From Tannerella sp. (GTDB lineage: Bacteria; Bacteroidota; Bacteroidia; Bacteroidales; Tannerellaceae), in contig JAITDQ010000223.1 in assembly GCA_031282485.1 (NCBI GenBank), forward strand, positions 1 through 6,855: DNA of 6,855 bases, read 5' to 3'. The notes beneath the pieces were generated by a model, which saw only the letters and a program-made list of their open reading frames with translations, made no database searches and was not told the DNA's origin. Below, piece by piece: positions 1 through 6,603 of this stretch. Each line of letters begins with the position of its first letter. The first letter of the stretch is position 1. The position numbers and the translations under genes were made by a program.

Positions 1-132
1 CTTTTGTATGGCATCCGTGCTCAAAACCGAGGAATCGGCCACGGCGCCAAAATCAGTGATATTATATTGCCCGGCGGCAAGCCGGAATGAAAGGCAACTG
101 CCAAGGACAAAAAAAACAAGTATTTTTTTCAT
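1..132 (-). CDS. Exported beta-helix glycoside hydrolase, GH28 polygalacturonase-like (5' part only, runs off window)
   Basis: The first 44 codons of a gene that continues beyond position 1. Residues 1-21 form a signal peptide: KK at 2-3, a hydrophobic stretch from I4 to about F16, and a signal peptidase I type site near L-A-A-G (18-21). An alternative lipobox LGSC ends at C13, so a lipoprotein cannot be excluded. The mature start, YNITDFGAVADSS followed by TDAIQK, matches the opening of GH28 polygalacturonases and related pectate-lyase-3 beta-helix proteins, where the DFGA.aD....T.AIQ pattern forms the first helix turn. No catalytic residues lie in the window, so hydrolysis of galacturonan or rhamnogalacturonan is inference from the N-terminus and the SusC/SusD context. 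The start codon at 132-130 is preceded by an A-rich stretch without a Shine-Dalgarno match. It lies 104 nt after the susD-like gene and probably belongs to the same operon. Other beta-helix families sharing this N-terminal fold remain possible. Confidence 0.7.
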   Translation of the reverse strand, partial: MKKILVFFVLGSCLSFRLAAGQYNITDFGAVADSSVLSTDAIQK

Positions 133-196
133 TTCTTCGATGCTGTAAATTATAAAGACAAAGTGTTTTCATATTGTTTCAATCATAGATGATGAA

Positions 197-229
197 CGGC
201 ACGGAGGAAATTTATTCTCCTCCGTGCCG
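197..229 (-). terminator. Strong hairpin after the susD-like gene, no U tract
   Basis: A perfect 12-bp inverted repeat (197-208 pairs with 218-229; arm CGGCACGGAGGA) encloses a 9-nt AT-rich loop. It begins 7 nt after the susD-like stop codon. On the transcribed strand it is followed by TTCATCATC, not a run of T, so it is not a classical intrinsic terminator. It could be a weak or partial terminator, or a 3' stabilising/processing hairpin that lowers expression of the downstream hydrolase relative to SusC/SusD. The structure is seen directly; its function is inferred. Confidence 0.5.
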
Positions 230-236
230 GTTCGGA

Positions 237-1664
237 TTAATATCCGGGATTTTGCGTCAAAGCCGGATTAATATCTCTTTCGACCAGCGGAATCGGTAAA
301 ACAAGCATTTGTTCGGTTACTGTTTTGCCTTTTCTTTCGCTCAGTACGGCGGTTGCCCTTCCTGTTCGTTTCAGGTCGAACCAGCGATGAAATTCAAGCG
401 ACAGTTCTACCATCCGTTCATGTTCGACGGCAAGTGCGAGCGTTGAATATTGAGGCGGATAACCGGCTTCCCCGTAACGGGGCATCCCGGCGCGGTCGCG
501 AACCATATTCAGGTACGAGGGATCGTCGGCAGCTTCGGCATACATCAGCAAGATGTCGGCATAACGAAGCACGATGAAATTGTTTTCACAGTAGTAAGTC
601 CCCATATTGATCCAGACAGGGTCGAACCATTTTGCCGGGAACTTGATGTCAATCCATGTTCCGGCTCTGTTGGTGTATCCCGTGAGTATGGACAGTTCCC
701 TTCTGGGATCACCGGGTTCAAACTCATTCCACAAATCTTCGGTTACCTGATTCAAACCATGTCCCTGTGCACTTATCGTCAGATTGTTGAACGGAGCAAA
801 ATATTCATGATAAGGACTCGCCGGAGCCGCAGGGTCGGCTTTATACTGTATTTCCAGCAAGGCTTCTTTTGAATTTTCATGTTCCAAATCCCACAGGTAA
901 GCATAATCCGGCAAAAGTTCGTATTCATTGGAACCGATAACTTGCCACAATACATCTTTTGCAGCGCTTTTATTGCCGACCGTCAGGTACACCTTGCCAA
1001 GTATACCCAGTGCAGCGCCTTTCGTAGCCTGTCCGATCCTCGATATTTGCGATTGAAGCGGCAGATTGCCGGCTGCGAATTTCAAGTCTTCAATAATAAA
1101 ATCATATACTTCCGATTCGGGCGAACGCAAGACTCCGTAACTTTCACTGACAACAACGGTTTTCTTCATCAGGGGAACATCTCCGAACAGCCTGACCAAG
1201 TTGAAGTGGTACAACGCGCGGAGGAAACGCATTTCGGCTTCATAGCCGGTTTTCAGTTTCTCGCCGAGCGACGAAGCCCGGAGCTTTTCAATCACGGTAT
1301 TGACGATCATTAAATTGTTGTATTCATCCTGCCATACCTGAAGTACAACCGTGTTTGCCGGAAGCAGGCTGTAATTTTTAAACGCTTGGAAGGATGCCGC
1401 ATCCAGCATCACATCGTATACCGTTCCTTCGTCCGACATTTGTTCGCTACAGAATCCGGCTCCGCTTTCCGGGCCATATTCCGTATAAAGCGTTGCATAG
1501 GCGGCGACAACAGCCGTTTCGAAATCCTTTTCCGTCTTGTAATAGTTCACCTCGTTTGCATTCGAAATCGGCGACAGTTCCAGAAAACTGTCCGAACATG
1601 ACCAAAGAACCGTCCCGAGGAGAATGATTCCCGTATAATATTTTACTAATCTTAATGTATTCAT
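237..1664 (-). CDS. SusD/RagB-family surface glycan-binding lipoprotein
   Basis: A 475-residue outer-membrane lipoprotein that forms the extracellular lid of the SusC-like transporter and binds the oligosaccharide before import. The signal peptide has a hydrophobic run (about 11-21) ending in VLWSC, with the predicted lipidated cysteine at C23; tryptophan at -2 is unusual for a lipobox but the context is clear. Family landmarks are FLRALYHFNLVRLFGDVPL at about 147-165 (TPR-type helices), a second helical repeat at about 214-243, RYADILLMYAEA at 367-378, EFHRWFDLKRTG at 424-435, and the C-terminal NPGY ending. SusD proteins usually run about 500-600 residues. This one is slightly short, and the segment after YAEA passes directly into a short DPSYLNMVRDRAG helix. 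It starts 11 nt after the susC-like stop, as in normal susCD pairs, and must be co-transcribed. The ligand cannot be read from the sequence; a galacturonate-type oligosaccharide is inferred from the next gene. Confidence 0.96.
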   Translation of the reverse strand: MNTLRLVKYYTGIILLGTVLWSCSDSFLELSPISNANEVNYYKTEKDFETAVVAAYATLYTEYGPESGAGFCSEQMSDEGTVYDVMLDAASFQAFKNYSLLPANTVVLQVWQDEYNNLMIVNTVIEKLRASSLGEKLKTGYEAEMRFLRALYHFNLVRLFGDVPLMKKTVVVSESYGVLRSPESEVYDFIIEDLKFAAGNLPLQSQISRIGQATKGAALGILGKVYLTVGNKSAAKDVLWQVIGSNEYELLPDYAYLWDLEHENSKEALLEIQYKADPAAPASPYHEYFAPFNNLTISAQGHGLNQVTEDLWNEFEPGDPRRELSILTGYTNRAGTWIDIKFPAKWFDPVWINMGTYYCENNFIVLRYADILLMYAEAADDPSYLNMVRDRAGMPRYGEAGYPPQYSTLALAVEHERMVELSLEFHRWFDLKRTGRATAVLSERKGKTVTEQMLVLPIPLVERDINPALTQNPGY

Positions 1665-1675
1665 ATCTGATAAAG

Positions 1676-4600
1676 TTAAAATCCTAAATTAATTCCTAAA
1701 GTAACAGTTCTCGGTATAGGGTGAGCGCCGAAATCCATGCCACTCATCAGTGCGCTTGAGTAAGTGCTGTTTTCAGGGTCATATCCGAGATATTTGGAGA
1801 AAACGTACACATTATCCACATTCAGATAAAGCCGGAGCGCCGACAGATTGAATGTGGAAAGCGTTTCAGGGGCAAACGTGTACCCAAGCCTTATGTTGGC
1901 GATTCTGAGATAAGAGCCGTCTTCTATAAAAAATGTAGAGGACTGCGTCTGCAAACCCGGATAGCTTTTGTAGGGCTTGAACGTCACCCCGTCGCCCGGT
2001 TCGGCTTCCGACCGCCAATAACCGGCAACCGCTTTGTACACATTCCGCCCGTCGTTATACCGTTTGGAATAACGGGTTTCCTGATTTGCGATCTCATTTC
2101 CGTATGAACCCTGCAACAGGATACTCATATCAAAATTCCCGAACGAAAAAGTATTAGTCATACCATACGTGAAATCCGGCTGCGGATTACCGATGATCGT
2201 ACGGTCGTTTTCGTCGATTTTACCGTTCCCGTCCACATCGCGTACTTTCGGGTCGCCGGGCGTGGTGCTTGAGTGATGCGGATAAGCGTCTATTTCCTGC
2301 TGATTCTTGAATATGCCGTCGAAGACGTATCCGTAGAAATTGCCTGTGGGTTGTCCCACTTCATATTTGGAAATCACATCCCATTCGGTAATGAGCATCG
2401 GAGCGTCATTAGGACCCGTACTTAGCACCCTGTTCCTGTTCAGCGACAGGTTCAAATCGGTCGTCCACCGGAAAGCGCCTGTAAGATTTCGGGATGTGAG
2501 TAAAAATTCAAATCCCTGATTCTGCACTTTCCCGATATTGGTCAATTGCCGCGTAAAGCCTGTTATGGCCGGCACGGGCACGTTCAGCAGCAAGTCGTTC
2601 GTTCGCGAATGGTAATAATCGGCTTCCGCGTAAATCCGGTTATTGAACAGTCCGGCGTTAAACCCGAAGTCGAACTGTCCGGTTTTTTCCCACCGCAGCG
2701 ACGGGTTCGAAGTAGTTCCGGGATACAATCCCCTTTGGACATTTGACCCCCATATATACTGTTGTGAAGATAATAAGGCGATTGACCCGTAGTTGGGAAT
2801 CTGGTTGTTACCCGTTACGCCGTAGCTGGCTCTCAGTTTCAAGGATGAAAGCCATTCGACGTTTCGCAGCCAACTTTCTTCGGATACCTTCCATGCCAGG
2901 GAAGCGGAAGGGAAATATCCCCATTTACTGTCCGTCCCGAAGCGTGAACTGCCGTCTCTGCGGATAGTAGCGGTGAGCAGGTATTTGTTTTTGAAAGAGT
3001 AATTTATACGCGCAATTTGGGATAAAAGGCTCCACTCCTGTTCTTCGCTGACGCTCGATGTCGGCGAACCGGCATTCAACGTGTGCACCAAATCATTCGG
3101 GAAACCCTGGGAAGTCTGTTCCGTGCTTTCGTAATGATTTTTTTGTGCGGTATAACCGACCAGTGCATTGACGGCATGCTCGCCGAAGGTATTGACATAC
3201 GAAAGCGTATTCTCGGATATCCAATTGTCGGTCTGGTTGGTAGCGATAGTGGCTTCCGCAATCCTCCAGCCGGAATAGCCCCAGTTTTCGCCTTCGTTCC
3301 GGTAGTAACCCGATCGGTTGGTGCCGTATGTGCCGCTAAGTGAAGTTTTGAAGGTGAAATGCGTAAGGAACAAATATTCTACATAGCCTGCCGCCAGTAT
3401 GTTAAGCCGCCTGCCGTAGTTGTCGGCTTCCCGGGTAAGCGCATACGGATGCCATAACTGTAAATTGTAGACGGCAAACCTGTTCCATTCCGAATTGGGG
3501 TCGCGGAATCCCAATGTTCCGACTTCATTATAGATCGGGAAGATCGGATCATTTTGTATGGCAAGGCTCACCACGTCCGATTTGCCCGCCGTCCCGTATA
3601 TCCGGTCATTGATTCCGGAAAAGGAGATGTTCGCTCCCATTTTAATGTGGTCGGTGGCTTGGTAGTTTACATTCGAACGCACGGTGAACCGCCGGTATTT
3701 GGAACGGTCTACCACTCCTTCCTGCGAAAGGTAATTCCCCGAAAGCAAATAATTCATCCTGCCCGTACCTCCCGTCAACGAGATGCGGAAATTGTCGCTG
3801 TTGGCCGTCTGGAAAGCGACATCCTGCCAGTCGGTCGTTTCGAATTTACCCGGGTCATCCAGAAATTCCCGGGGTATCCGCAGGTTGGACGGCCTTGCAC
3901 TCTGCGGATCATTGATGCTGCCGCCGTTCTTTATCCATTCATTGTTATGGGCGTCAACCCAGAAACGGATAAATTCCTGCGAGTTCATCATCTCCACTTT
4001 CCTTGCAACCTGTTGCAGTCCCCTTTCGTATCCGACGTCGATTCTCGGTTTGCCTTCCTTCCCGGATTTGGTAGTGATAATGACCACGCCGTTCGCGCCC
4101 CTGGAGCCGTAAATGGCTGCGGACGAAGCATCTTTCAATATCTCTATCGATTCCACATCCTGCGGGTTAATAGCGCTCAACGGATTCATGCTGTTGGCCG
4201 GGATGTTTGTGCTTGCCGTGATAGACGTCGGCATGTAATCGTCGATCGGGATGCCGTCAATCACGTACAGCGGCGAAACGCCGGCGTTAATCGTGGACGT
4301 ACCCCTGATTTTAATGGTAGGAGCAAATCCCGGGGCGCCCTGCGTCTGTTGGATTTGCACGCCGGCAACCTGTCCGGCAAGCGACGAAATCACATTCGCA
4401 TTGGAACGTTCCTTGAGCTGCTCGGCTGTGACGGACGACACGGCGCCGGTCAAGTCGCTTTTCTTCACCGTCCCGTAGCCTACGACTACGACTTCCTCCA
4501 GGATTTCGGCATCTTCTTTCAACAGGACGTCCAGCGTCGTCTGGTTCGTAATCGTGATCTCCTGCGTCACGTAGCCGACATAGGATATTTTAATGACAGC

Positions 4601-5134
4601 GTTGTCGGGGACGTTGGAGAGGGAAAACCTCCCCTCCGCATCGGTAACGGTGCCGTTCGTCGTGCCGCTGACGACGATATTGGCGCCGGCAACAGGGCCG
4701 GTTTCATCCCTGACGACGCCGGTGAGCGTGCGGGTCTGCTGCCCGGCAACGGGCAGGAACGACTCCGCGGCCGTTTCCTCTTTGGAAATGATAATCTGGC
4801 GGTCGGAAATGTAATACCGGTTATTCGTGCCGGCAAAGAGTTGGTCGAGAATCGTTTCTATTTTTCCGTCGTGCACACGGATGGAAACTTTCCTGTCGAG
4901 GTCAATCGAATTGTCTAAATAAAAGAAAATAAATTCGCTTTTCTGTTCTATTTCACGGATAACATCCTTTAATGTACAGTTGTCATACGCTATCGTAAGG
5001 GAAACTTCCTGTGAGTACGATTTGCTTGCAAAACAAGTAACTATCCCCGTCAGAACAAATAACAGGCAACACTTCATAATACGCAATAACTTTTTTTTGG
5101 CTTTTTGGAAGCCGTAAATCTCAATATTTTTCAT
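1676..5134 (-). CDS. SusC/RagA-family TonB-dependent transporter with N-terminal STN signalling domain
   Basis: A 1152-residue outer-membrane transporter-transducer. Order of parts: signal peptide (basic 11-18, hydrophobic 22-36, likely cleavage near SYSQ at 39-42); STN domain at about 45-117, used for signalling to a FecR partner; carboxypeptidase-regulatory-like beta-sandwich at about 136-206 (TGVVRDE...SYVGY); TonB-box region EEVVVVGYG at 213-221; plug at about 225-358 with VAGVQIQQTQGAPG, IRGTST, PLYVIDGIPI and EILKDASSAAIYGSRGANGV; then a beta barrel to the C-terminus, ending in an aromatic-terminated strand (VTLGINLGF). A DVDGNGKIDEND loop at 966-977 resembles the calcium-binding-type loop common in SusC proteins. 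Classical SusC proteins have about 1000 residues; the STN domain explains most of the excess. A start at M20 would also leave a usable signal peptide; the long start is kept because its A-rich upstream context fits this phylum. TonB-dependent import of an oligosaccharide into the periplasm is family knowledge; the substrate is not known. Confidence 0.97.
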   Translation of the reverse strand: MKNIEIYGFQKAKKKLLRIMKCCLLFVLTGIVTCFASKSYSQEVSLTIAYDNCTLKDVIREIEQKSEFIFFYLDNSIDLDRKVSIRVHDGKIETILDQLFAGTNNRYYISDRQIIISKEETAAESFLPVAGQQTRTLTGVVRDETGPVAGANIVVSGTTNGTVTDAEGRFSLSNVPDNAVIKISYVGYVTQEITITNQTTLDVLLKEDAEILEEVVVVGYGTVKKSDLTGAVSSVTAEQLKERSNANVISSLAGQVAGVQIQQTQGAPGFAPTIKIRGTSTINAGVSPLYVIDGIPIDDYMPTSITASTNIPANSMNPLSAINPQDVESIEILKDASSAAIYGSRGANGVVIITTKSGKEGKPRIDVGYERGLQQVARKVEMMNSQEFIRFWVDAHNNEWIKNGGSINDPQSARPSNLRIPREFLDDPGKFETTDWQDVAFQTANSDNFRISLTGGTGRMNYLLSGNYLSQEGVVDRSKYRRFTVRSNVNYQATDHIKMGANISFSGINDRIYGTAGKSDVVSLAIQNDPIFPIYNEVGTLGFRDPNSEWNRFAVYNLQLWHPYALTREADNYGRRLNILAAGYVEYLFLTHFTFKTSLSGTYGTNRSGYYRNEGENWGYSGWRIAEATIATNQTDNWISENTLSYVNTFGEHAVNALVGYTAQKNHYESTEQTSQGFPNDLVHTLNAGSPTSSVSEEQEWSLLSQIARINYSFKNKYLLTATIRRDGSSRFGTDSKWGYFPSASLAWKVSEESWLRNVEWLSSLKLRASYGVTGNNQIPNYGSIALLSSQQYIWGSNVQRGLYPGTTSNPSLRWEKTGQFDFGFNAGLFNNRIYAEADYYHSRTNDLLLNVPVPAITGFTRQLTNIGKVQNQGFEFLLTSRNLTGAFRWTTDLNLSLNRNRVLSTGPNDAPMLITEWDVISKYEVGQPTGNFYGYVFDGIFKNQQEIDAYPHHSSTTPGDPKVRDVDGNGKIDENDRTIIGNPQPDFTYGMTNTFSFGNFDMSILLQGSYGNEIANQETRYSKRYNDGRNVYKAVAGYWRSEAEPGDGVTFKPYKSYPGLQTQSSTFFIEDGSYLRIANIRLGYTFAPETLSTFNLSALRLYLNVDNVYVFSKYLGYDPENSTYSSALMSGMDFGAHPIPRTVTLGINLGF

Positions 5135-5190
5135 ACTTTTGTTGATGATTTATGTTAGTAATAATTTTTTCGTACTGATTTTAAATCGCA

Positions 5191-5221
5191 GGCCGGATGA
5201 TATTCGCAGTATTGTCCGGCC
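5191..5221 (-). promoter_or_regulatory. Inverted repeat (hairpin) in the susC leader
   Basis: GGCCGGA at 5191-5197 pairs perfectly with TCCGGCC at 5215-5221 around a 17-nt centre, which itself can form a small ATA/TAT inner stem. On the transcribed strand no T run follows, so a plain terminator after the anti-sigma gene is unlikely in that direction. On the opposite strand it is followed by GTTTTTC and looks more terminator-like. It may be an operator dyad, a leader RNA hairpin or a boundary between the regulatory genes and the transport operon. Confidence 0.4.
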
Positions 5222-5253
5222 GTTTTTCATGTCTTAATTAACTGTTTTTCATG
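5222..5253 (-). repeat. 10-bp direct repeat with 22-bp period (CATGAAAAAC twice)
   Basis: On the coding strand CATGAAAAAC occurs at 5253-5244 and again at 5231-5222, 22 bp apart from start to start, about two helical turns. The upstream copy overlaps a perfect 10-bp palindrome ATGGATCCAT (5251-5260), and the downstream copy abuts the hairpin at 5191-5221. The spacing would suit a protein bound on one face of the helix. Chance duplication in AT-rich DNA is the alternative. Confidence 0.45.
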
Positions 5254-5273
5254 GATCCATAACATTCGTTTTT

Positions 5274-6482
5274 TTAGGGTTTAACTTCTATTTTATATGT
5301 ATTCTCACCTGTTTTCATAACGATTACAGGAGCGGTTTTTTCGAGGATGCGCAGGACTTCGGCCAAGTCTTCCTTCAGGTCAAACTTCCCGCTGCAGGTA
5401 AGGCTGTCGATTTTTTCATTCCACAGGAACGTGATGCCGTAGTATCCGGCCAGTTTGCCGAGCACTTCGCTTAGCTGCTGTTGCCGGAAAGGATAGTAGC
5501 CGTCTTTCCACGCGATATGGTCTGCCACGTCTACGGACATAACGGCCGACCGGCTTGTCCGGCTGTCGTACGAAAACATCTGGTTAGGGGCGAGGACGTT
5601 CCGGCTTCCGTTCGTCTCTACTTCTATCTTCCCGCTGACGAGGACGACTTCCATACCGGTTTCATCTTCATAAGCTTTCACGTTGAACGTCGTGCCGAGG
5701 ACTTTCACGTCCATACCGGCCGTCTTCACGATGAAGGGGCGTTTTTCGTCCTCCGCCACGTCGAGGTATATTTCGCCTTCAACGAAGATTTCCCGCCGGC
5801 GTTTTTCGAACGTTACGGGATAGATAATTCGCGAGCCGGAGTTAATCCATACGCGCGTGCCGTCGTTGAACGTGATCGTGGAGCGTTTGCCCGGCGGTAC
5901 GGTCAGCCGGTTGTAGGCCGTTTCTTCGCTTTCCGTTTCTTCTTCGATAATCCGGCCGTCGTTGAGGCTGATGCGTCCGGCTTCGTTGTAGTCGACCTGC
6001 GTATCCTTCCCGTCGATCGTGATTTTCCGGTCGTCGGAGAGGACGAGCTGTACCTGTCCTGTATCGCCGTCCGCCCGCTGCTCGAATGATGTCATTAGCG
6101 CCCGATAGTCCGTTTTGTCCCGCTGCTGTGCGAAGCGGACGTACCATCCGGCAGCAAGCAGGAGGCAGACGGCGGCAGCTACACCCGTGGATATGCCGAA
6201 ATAACGGACGTATCGCCGGTCATATCGCCGGTTTTTCCGGTCAATTTTTTCCCGGAGCGCTTCGATATGTTCCTGCGAGATGCTCTTTTCCGCGCTGCAA
6301 CCCTGCCTGACGCCGTGCAACATCGCTCGTGCGACGTCCATCTCCGCAGCCAGTGCAGGTGATCCGTCGCGCAGGCGATTCCAAAAAGCCTCGCTTTCCG
6401 TCGTCGGATGCAGTTCCGAGCGCAGGAAACAATCATCCTGTAACAGTTCCTCGGCCGTATATTTCGTGTAATTTGTATTCAT
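5274..6482 (-). CDS. FecR-like transmembrane anti-sigma factor
   Basis: A 402-residue inner-membrane regulator that holds the adjacent ECF sigma factor and receives the signal from the STN domain of the transporter. Residues about 10-60 are the cytoplasmic sigma-binding domain, with the family pattern ELLQDDCFLRSELHP...FW (W34) and an acidic/alanine helix. A basic segment (82-92, KNRRYDRR) precedes one membrane helix at about 94-117. The periplasmic FecR domain spans about 191-289 (LTVPPGKRSTITFNDGTRVW, INSGS, FVEGEIYLDVAED, VLGTTFNV). A DUF4974-type domain fills about 332-400. The Gly263-Thr264 pair in VLGTTFNV matches the position where some FecR-family proteins cleave themselves. The start at 6482 lies 121 nt after the sigma stop codon; this gap contains an 8-bp dyad ending next to the ATG. 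Length is normal for Bacteroidota FecR proteins. Codons are GC-rich compared with the susD-like gene. Confidence 0.95.
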   Translation of the reverse strand: MNTNYTKYTAEELLQDDCFLRSELHPTTESEAFWNRLRDGSPALAAEMDVARAMLHGVRQGCSAEKSISQEHIEALREKIDRKNRRYDRRYVRYFGISTGVAAAVCLLLAAGWYVRFAQQRDKTDYRALMTSFEQRADGDTGQVQLVLSDDRKITIDGKDTQVDYNEAGRISLNDGRIIEEETESEETAYNRLTVPPGKRSTITFNDGTRVWINSGSRIIYPVTFEKRRREIFVEGEIYLDVAEDEKRPFIVKTAGMDVKVLGTTFNVKAYEDETGMEVVLVSGKIEVETNGSRNVLAPNQMFSYDSRTSRSAVMSVDVADHIAWKDGYYPFRQQQLSEVLGKLAGYYGITFLWNEKIDSLTCSGKFDLKEDLAEVLRILEKTAPVIVMKTGENTYKIEVKP

Positions 6483-6483
6483 T

Positions 6484-6542
6484 TCCGTTTGTCTGTTTAT
6501 GGGGAGGATACGGGAGACGCATTTTTCTACTCATCAAACGGA
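6484..6542 (-). repeat. Inverted repeat immediately upstream of the anti-sigma start
   Basis: TCCGTTTG (6484-6491) and CAAACGGA (6535-6542) are perfect 8-bp inverted repeats separated by 43 nt. One arm ends a single base from the ATG of the FecR-like gene. In the transcript this could place the start region at the foot of a long-loop stem; in DNA it could be a split operator. The repeat is seen directly; a role is speculative. Confidence 0.3.
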
Positions 6543-6603
6543 GATTTTTTTTCAAATAATTTGTCGTCGGCGAATAATCGGGCAAATAAATATTCCGGTT
6601 TCT

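Larger units (their letters stand above)
5135..5273 (-). promoter_or_regulatory. susC-like gene leader and probable ECF-dependent promoter region
   Basis: A 139-nt gap between the anti-sigma gene and the susC-like gene. The coding strand contains no TTTG at all, so neither perfect element of the housekeeping Bacteroides promoter (-33 TTTG, -7 TAnnTTTG) is present. It holds a 7-bp hairpin, a repeated CATGAAAAAC and an AT-rich stretch (5135-5190) before the start codon. By analogy with other sigma/FecR/STN-SusC loci the promoter recognised by the ECF factor should lie here. I cannot assign its exact -35 and -10. Confidence 0.45.

Noticed and set aside
450..1313. Open frames of 140 and 144 codons on the plus strand opposite the susD-like gene
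   Set aside because: Antisense to an unambiguous SusD reading frame, with no family resemblance and no upstream signals.
3554..4918. 454-codon open frame on the plus strand opposite the 5' half of the susC-like gene
   Set aside because: It lies wholly antisense to a well-supported, conserved coding region. Its product shows no recognisable domain, and the open frame is explained by the GC-rich codon composition of the gene beneath it.
5150..5230. 26-codon open frame on the minus strand in the susC leader, starting ATG AAA AAC and overlapping the hairpin
   Set aside because: A leader peptide was considered, but it shows no regulatory codon run, and its start codon is part of the repeated CATGAAAAAC, whose other copy opens a frame of only four codons. 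A frame of this length is expected by chance.
5191..5230. Hairpin followed by GTTTTTC read on the plus strand as an intrinsic terminator
   Set aside because: No plus-strand gene ends nearby and every supported gene is on the minus strand, so a plus-strand terminator has nothing to terminate. It is kept only as a leader dyad.
5481..6089. 202-codon open frame on the plus strand opposite the FecR-like gene
   Set aside because: It is antisense to a clear FecR-family gene in the GC-rich block, with no recognisable motif or promoter of its own. It is a frame shadow.
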